DNA of 64,000 nucleotides from Macrostomum hystrix (lineage: Eukaryota > Platyhelminthes > Macrostomidae): NCBI GenBank assembly GCA_950097015.1, contig CATNEN010000029.1:3615501-3679500 (forward strand), read 5' to 3'. Below, one piece after another: positions 63,501-64,000 of the stretch. Every line of letters starts with the position of its first letter. The first letter of the stretch is position 1. The notes beneath the pieces were generated by a model. It was not told the origin of the DNA and did no database searches. It worked only from the letters and a program-made list of their open reading frames with translations. The translations under genes and the position numbers were made by a program.

Positions 63501-64000
63501 CGTTGATTTGAAATCAAATCGCGTAAGGAAATAAAGTAGAAAGTGCTTACACTCCTCTGCAAACACAAAGATCTGATCGACTCGGAAGAAGCCGAAATCA
63601 GCCGGCTTGGTGAGGACTAAGTATTGACCCAGCATAACTCTCGAGCAGGTGAAGCTGTACTCTGTGAGGCTGCTCACAGGAATCTCCAGTGTGTCACAAA
63701 TAGGCCAGCTGAGGAAGGCGCGCTCGCCTAGCGATGAGTCATAGCTACTGCTGACGCGCACGTGGATTGGGTACTGGCCTGCTGTCGCTGTAAGTTGTGA
63801 AGGTATGGATGGGTGTGCATTGAATGCGCTTGGCCAGCTAAATCAGCCTATCTATTTATCTCCTTCTCTGAATGCCGTTAAGTAATAAGTCAAAACTAAA
63901 CATTGTATAACACACACACTATCAAGAGGAAGCCCGTTTTTAACAGCTTATAGACTCCCTGATAGAAATCTTAAGCCACAGAAAGGCCACATACGGCTCT
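36964..64000 (-). CDS. Gene B: giant polycystin-1-like receptor/channel (5' end beyond window)
   Basis: It runs from the right edge to the TGA at 36964-36966. Order in the window: part of lectin unit 3, units 4 and 5, fibrinogen-like, EGF-like, PKD and REJ stalk, GAIN/GPS-like region, TM1, PLAT, further TM segments, polycystin loop, S2-S6-like pore region and a cytoplasmic tail. This is the architecture of the polycystin-1 family, receptor-like subunits that pair with polycystin-2-type channels in cilia and sperm. About fifteen single-base frameshifts interrupt the coding exons while the protein signatures stay well conserved, so the gene is either functional with assembly indels or a very young pseudogene. 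Copy B also lacks two unit 4 coding segments. Confidence 0.85.
37345..37660 (-). mobile_element. SINE family 2, copy 1 (tRNA head not seen)
   Basis: An (AAT)n tail at 37350-37369 is followed by a body that matches 38028-38165 closely (GCAGCTATTGCGCGG, GGCTGCGTACGGCTGTT, AGTCCATGGACTGG). The tRNA-like part is missing or decayed, so the copy is 5'-truncated or rearranged. Confidence 0.65.
38015..38312 (-). mobile_element. SINE family 2, copy 2, with tRNA-like head
   Basis: On the minus strand, the A-box-like TAGCTAAGTGTTTAGGGC (38279-38296) and B-box-like GGGATTCAATTCCC (38240-38253) are followed by TTGTGTCCTTTAGCAAGAAA and a body shared with 37377-37560. The TTGTCC-rich centre resembles conserved central domains known from invertebrate SINEs. 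I did not assign a superfamily. Confidence 0.75.
38441..39237 (-). CDS. Gene B channel core: S2-S6-like membrane segments and pore
   Basis: A 797-base exon: RSLFALITEILTGLLTLGML, LKREGWDYLKSPWNIYTVAA, NLRYVMYLNETFFYLLGAAT, LTRSLNQLRSFFWVFMVVFM, then MITQFSAMLGKFDVSYIV (pore helix and filter) and TFIMYIVLNMFVAILNDSYE (S6). These are polycystin/TRPP signatures. The filter reads L-G-K where polycystin-2 channels have L-G-D. One extra A in a six-A run near 38750 shifts the frame between the fifth segment and the pore. With five A the reading is continuous, which points to a homopolymer error. The tail EEVRAEMETAPDEEDFKI follows S6. Confidence 0.9.
39346..40174 (-). CDS. Gene B polycystin (TOP) domain with preceding membrane segment
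   Basis: An 829-base exon, open throughout. A basic lead (KLRSKAKRTSIEIVGSF) and a hydrophobic segment (LLLALLYCICYGN) precede the large extracellular polycystin loop: YFVYLQSTLLPRLFPVEALG, FRLGHATLRQLRIRP, CFYPGWKVQRDCNFTDSVSA, MYAGGGYTAVMSNKFAEAMT, WIDNYTRTVFVELDLFYPDV and TSVTLATEFFAYGGA. The paired cysteines of the loop and the W-D-x-x-T-R-x-V motif are typical. In the family this loop caps the channel and mediates assembly. Confidence 0.92.
40312..40417 (-). CDS. Gene B short exon: end of a membrane segment and cytoplasmic linker
   Basis: Reads VLAIGLIISVLMRKDYDAKD and FIRVRYRHPEQMI. It links the membrane segment ending exon 40524-41432 to the TOP-domain exon. Confidence 0.75.
40524..41432 (-). 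CDS. Gene B post-PLAT region with three membrane segments
   Basis: A 909-base exon: YFFIHNGFVDEDSETTPVV, RKMTDDHLWMSLMSRKTDTN, FSRLQRLGVCFSILFMTMIA (TM), LFTSVLGALCVVPVTAAITI (TM), a charged cytoplasmic loop, FQYIGWVLVIGSIVGAGVFI (TM) and, in another frame, KSEEWLAAFFLSLFQSMLLI QPLK, the W-x(8)-Q polycystin-1 motif. Frames change near 41015, 40870 and 40612 without splice signals. Each is repairable by one base, so the conserved protein survives in pieces. Confidence 0.8.
41530..41931 (-). CDS. Gene B PLAT (LH2) domain, two exons
   Basis: Exon 41763-41931 (RYLLDVYTGAS, then after an A-run SGTESAIYFSLVGTESRAAC) and exon 41530-41690 (FTDGAINHFIMTCDRHLGDI, KYMMIWHDGSGYAEKCDWFL, NRIIVTD). Y-x-V-x-TG, the SGT-A-V-F-L-G block and HD-SG-W-L-x-x-V-V-D define PLAT, the first cytoplasmic domain after TM1 in polycystin-1 proteins. 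A six-A run near 41852 carries one A too many, breaking the frame. Confidence 0.9.
42022..43370 (-). CDS. Gene B GAIN C-terminal part, GPS-like region and TM1
   Basis: A 1.35 kb exon. It contains NVKAVFATNNPYVWQSSAKN, a basic SRKRRAA stretch near 42797-42815, FDVMVQSDYLPTPDNSS, SGVHYIGVRRRGCY, the HSCQRWEEAF segment that would precede the GPS, then SNLFGSLGVGINLTPNLIDF (the post-GPS PN-IDF motif of polycystin-1 proteins) and TM1 (LSTVIALWCLFIPLAVILRR). Frame changes near 43135, 43050, 42735, 42350, 42300 and 42135 scramble the GPS, so I cannot say whether the autoproteolysis tripeptide is intact. Confidence 0.75.
43512..44156 (-). CDS. Gene B GAIN N-terminal part, three exons
   Basis: Exon 43930-44156 (PPPVPPEVLVQNISDIL, then a frame change near 44090 to EWSSPELNKYLGKGDQQGAS and a basic stretch), exon 43700-43825 (FINVIANFTVNATRLTGANN, VLRVDQVTLNSQ) and exon 43512-43606 (VVVDKFSSLTGNYRTLKSNM). 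Helical and threonine-rich, as in the GAIN subdomain A of polycystin-1. Confidence 0.6.
44229..44668 (-). CDS. Gene B REJ C-terminal part
   Basis: Reads NGSFYFINVTAYNEGQEASS, FIVNSPPLGGNCSVNPLRGI, METKFQINCSGW and, after frame changes near 44625, 44425 and 44395, SSKGSRRANLLFYGDLTTPP and FAADLIAYIYDPLGDRKDYV. The PP-GG-C-V-P-G-x-x-T-x-F-x-x-x-C-x-GW string is a REJ-module hallmark. Confidence 0.8.
44750..44918 (-). CDS. Gene B REJ middle exon
   Basis: 169 bases: NCDSKITSLHDLEYQVIARI, FIVGTSFSHSNTVGECVDRA, LLQMTISRNSRKE. It links the large PKD/REJ exon to the REJ C-terminal part. Open in one frame. Confidence 0.65.
44994..49153 (-). CDS. Gene B 4.2 kb single exon: PKD-type stalk and REJ N-terminal part
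   Basis: This exon is far longer than any other in the gene. Its 5' 1.9 kb is open in one frame and reads as Cys-containing beta-sandwich repeats (many N-x-S/T sites). Then comes a PKD-like repeat (FLNNTLYRSTE..., WNYPNHGVYDVQVTAFNF) and another (FSFNFGDDSPVENYTH, NFTKVGNYTVNLTVWNT). The REJ start follows (FYIQWNSSNASRPEKRLVLR, SVEAMADLNCTKTQNTWRYW, SLPERTLWYGVYNVLLNLSM, FEITDVEPGNHTGMTFTWVC). The frame changes near 47280, 46665, 45960, 45820 and 45465 with no splice signals. Four of the five shifts fit one missing base each. Confidence 0.85.
49224..49367 (-). CDS. Gene B EGF-like exon
   Basis: 144 bases encoding SEDCTSDLNCVIVNRSVCLA and RTRCNCTVGWYLNRGMCKP. The C-C-C-CxC-GW-C spacing is EGF-like. 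It separates the fibrinogen-like domain from the PKD/REJ stalk. Confidence 0.75.
49470..50078 (-). CDS. Gene B fibrinogen-related domain, complete exon
   Basis: 609 bases, open throughout. It holds the whole FReD of the partial gene A exon plus its end: SAISGGSGWWY-like core (CAISGGSGWWYKSSGCYDNK), ISWSPMFEGGRVLMRIVEPA and a short tail. The segment shared with gene A (49591-50078) is essentially identical at the DNA level. Confidence 0.9.
50344..51064 (-). CDS. Gene B unit 5 F5/8C domain, three exons
   Basis: Exons 50916-51064, 50594-50761 and 50354-50504, all open. They match gene A 754-1465 with very few substitutions (for example ISFNQ in gene A, ITFNQ in gene B). Confidence 0.75.
51149..51430 (-). 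CDS. Gene B unit 5 module X1
   Basis: Same 94-codon exon as gene A 1551-1832, open; unassigned fold. Confidence 0.5.
51520..52096 (-). CDS. Gene B unit 5 CTLD, two exons
   Basis: Exon 51520-51758 is open where gene A is frameshifted (it keeps the WVLEHNNQPP reading). Exon 51905-52096 lacks one G near 51954 relative to gene A, which shifts the lectin's first half after LFVPT. Each copy thus breaks the lectin at a different site. Confidence 0.7.
52097..52685 (-). other. Intron of gene B with about 430 bases not present in gene A
   Basis: The matching intron of gene A (2499-2661) is only 163 bases. The extra sequence, about 52110-52590, contains a plus-strand ORF (52291-52644; LLHENIRDIRALCRNYFYRE, SVPLRPRKRLCSENYPDLNA) that I do not recognise. 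It may be a mobile-element fragment inserted in copy B, or ancestral sequence deleted from A. Confidence 0.5.
52686..53121 (-). CDS. Gene B unit 4 terminal discoidin-like domain, two exons
   Basis: Exons 52905-53121 and 52686-52821, corresponding to gene A 2882-3096 and 2662-2797. A few single-base differences (for example near 52905 at the donor and 53060) shift the frame of the first exon. Confidence 0.5.
53206..53825 (-). CDS. Gene B unit 4 exon, 5'-truncated by a deletion
   Basis: This matches gene A 3183-3800, then breaks off at 53825. The first 15 bases of the exon and its acceptor are gone. Internal indels near 53380 and 53552 shift the frame. Confidence 0.6.
53826..54240. other. Deletion junction and indel-rich strip in copy B
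   Basis: About 45-50 bases (53826-53873) match nothing in copy A. From about 53875 the sequence resumes at the equivalent of 6143, so about 2.34 kb (3801-6142) is absent, including exon 4931-5157 and most of the kringle exon. Up to 54240 copy B then shows dozens of small deletions relative to copy A. Confidence 0.75.
54293..55028 (-). CDS. Gene B unit 4 LamG-like domain, two exons (frame-broken)
   Basis: Exons 54497-55028 and 54293-54414, matching 6816-7350 and 6612-6733. Indels near 54525, 54560, 54640, 54700 and 54865 break the frame several times, whereas gene A is open. The short exon is intact. Confidence 0.6.
55132..55615 (-). CDS. Gene B unit 4 modules X1 and X2
   Basis: Exons 55349-55615 and 55132-55254, open and nearly identical to gene A 7668-7934 and 7452-7574. 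Confidence 0.5.
55712..56819 (-). CDS. Gene B unit 4 CTLD-FTP, three exons (frame-broken)
   Basis: Exons 56610-56819, 56041 to about 56565, and 55712-55927. They match gene A 8031-9128 but carry many one-base indels, mostly losses (for example near 56675, 56400, 56350, 56150). They also carry an 8-10 base insertion near 56548. Confidence 0.6.
57493..58232 (-). CDS. Gene B unit 3 terminal discoidin-like exons and F5/8C end
   Basis: Exons 58088-58232, 57793-57985 and 57493-57625 match gene A 9800-10539. Small indels near 57910 and 57960 affect the middle exon; the other two are open. Confidence 0.6.
58314..59170 (-). CDS. Gene B unit 3 F5/8C front and FTP end, four exons
   Basis: Exons 59037-59170, 58883-58972, 58612-58796 and 58314-58502 match gene A 10626-11483. 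One missing base near 58755 (GATGCGTCC against GATGCCGTCC) and one near 58903 shift two of them. A further base is inserted near 58414. Confidence 0.65.
59171..59944 (-). other. Intron, copy B equivalent of 11484-12258
   Basis: Nothing coding; single-base indels only relative to copy A. Confidence 0.5.
59945..60240 (-). CDS. Gene B unit 3 kringle (frame-broken)
   Basis: Same kringle as 12259-12552. An extra base near 60052 and an extra C near 60227 disrupt it, although the six kringle cysteine codons remain visible in pieces. Confidence 0.75.
60550..60963 (-). mobile_element. tRNA-derived SINE (family 1), copy B
   Basis: Orthologous to 12862-13263, with the same flanking CCTTTTT(T)AAGT. It retains extra body sequence (CCACAGAATTGCC near 60746) lost in copy A. 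Confidence 0.85.
61047..62077 (-). CDS. Gene B unit 3 FTP front half and F5/8C, three exons
   Basis: Exons 61924-62077, 61552 to about 61719, and 61047-61283. They are almost identical to gene A 13348-14376. An extra C near 62046 shifts the frame of the first exon. The patchwork intronic insertion (61357-61524) is shared. Confidence 0.65.
62172..63444 (-). CDS. Gene B unit 3 LamG-like domain, two exons
   Basis: Exons 63278-63444 and 62172-62582. The longer one is open over 135 codons, so this copy gives the correct reading of the domain that is frameshifted in gene A. Confidence 0.7.
62583..63277 (-). other. Intron, copy B equivalent of 14883-15577
   Basis: Identical to copy A as far as I can see, including the two hairpin palindromes. 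Confidence 0.5.
63551..64000 (-). CDS. Gene B unit 3 FTP exon and the edge of the next
   Basis: Exon 63551-63787 matches 15851-16087, with a local cluster of C-to-T/G-to-A differences (for example GRYLVLT in A, GQYLVLT in B). The next exon begins at about 63995 and leaves the window. Confidence 0.7.

Noticed and set aside
1-64000. CRISPR arrays, operons, bacterial promoters or insertion sequences
   Set aside because: The window is intron-rich eukaryotic DNA; no such structure is present.

Overview
This window comes from a eukaryote, very probably an invertebrate animal. Nearly all coding sequence lies on the minus strand in short exons bounded by GT/AG splice sites. The introns carry tRNA-derived SINEs and a retroelement remnant. 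The proteins are animal-type multidomain surface proteins. I cannot name the species.

The window holds two tandem, same-strand copies of one very large polycystin-1-like receptor/channel gene. Gene A occupies 35149 down to the left edge and is cut off inside a fibrinogen-like domain. It starts with a small signal-peptide exon (35071-35149) that no long ORF reveals. I place 79 exons of gene A here, about 16.9 kb of coding sequence, all ectodomain. Gene B enters from the right edge and ends at a stop codon at 36964-36966. It supplies the rest of the architecture: fibrinogen-like domain, EGF-like domain, a 4.2 kb PKD/REJ exon, a GAIN/GPS-like region, the first membrane segment, a PLAT domain, further membrane segments, the polycystin (TOP) loop, the voltage-sensor-like and pore region, and a short cytoplasmic tail. 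If gene A is complete to the left, each protein would be roughly 9,000 residues (inference).

The ectodomain is built from five successive units, each opened by a C-type lectin-like domain (CTLD). The commonest order is CTLD, an unassigned module, kringle, fucolectin-type discoidin (FTP), LamG-like, then several F5/8C discoidin domains. Units 1 to 3 keep this order, unit 4 is rearranged, and unit 5 is short and runs into the fibrinogen-like domain.

Region by region: 1-2498 holds gene A unit 5; 2662-9128 unit 4; 9800-18940 unit 3; 18960-27131 unit 2; 27539-34381 unit 1; 35071-35149 the signal peptide exon; 35150-36963 is intergenic; 36964-49470 is the stalk and channel half of gene B; 49470-64000 is gene B units 5, 4 and part of 3. 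Positions 1-16300 and 49591-64000 are the same sequence in two versions, offset by 49.6 kb at one end and 47.7 kb at the other. Copy B lacks a 2.3 kb block, and both copies differ by many single-base indels that break frames reciprocally. The coding half of gene B also carries many frameshifts. Indel errors in the assembly, young pseudogenisation and uncollapsed haplotypes all have to be weighed.
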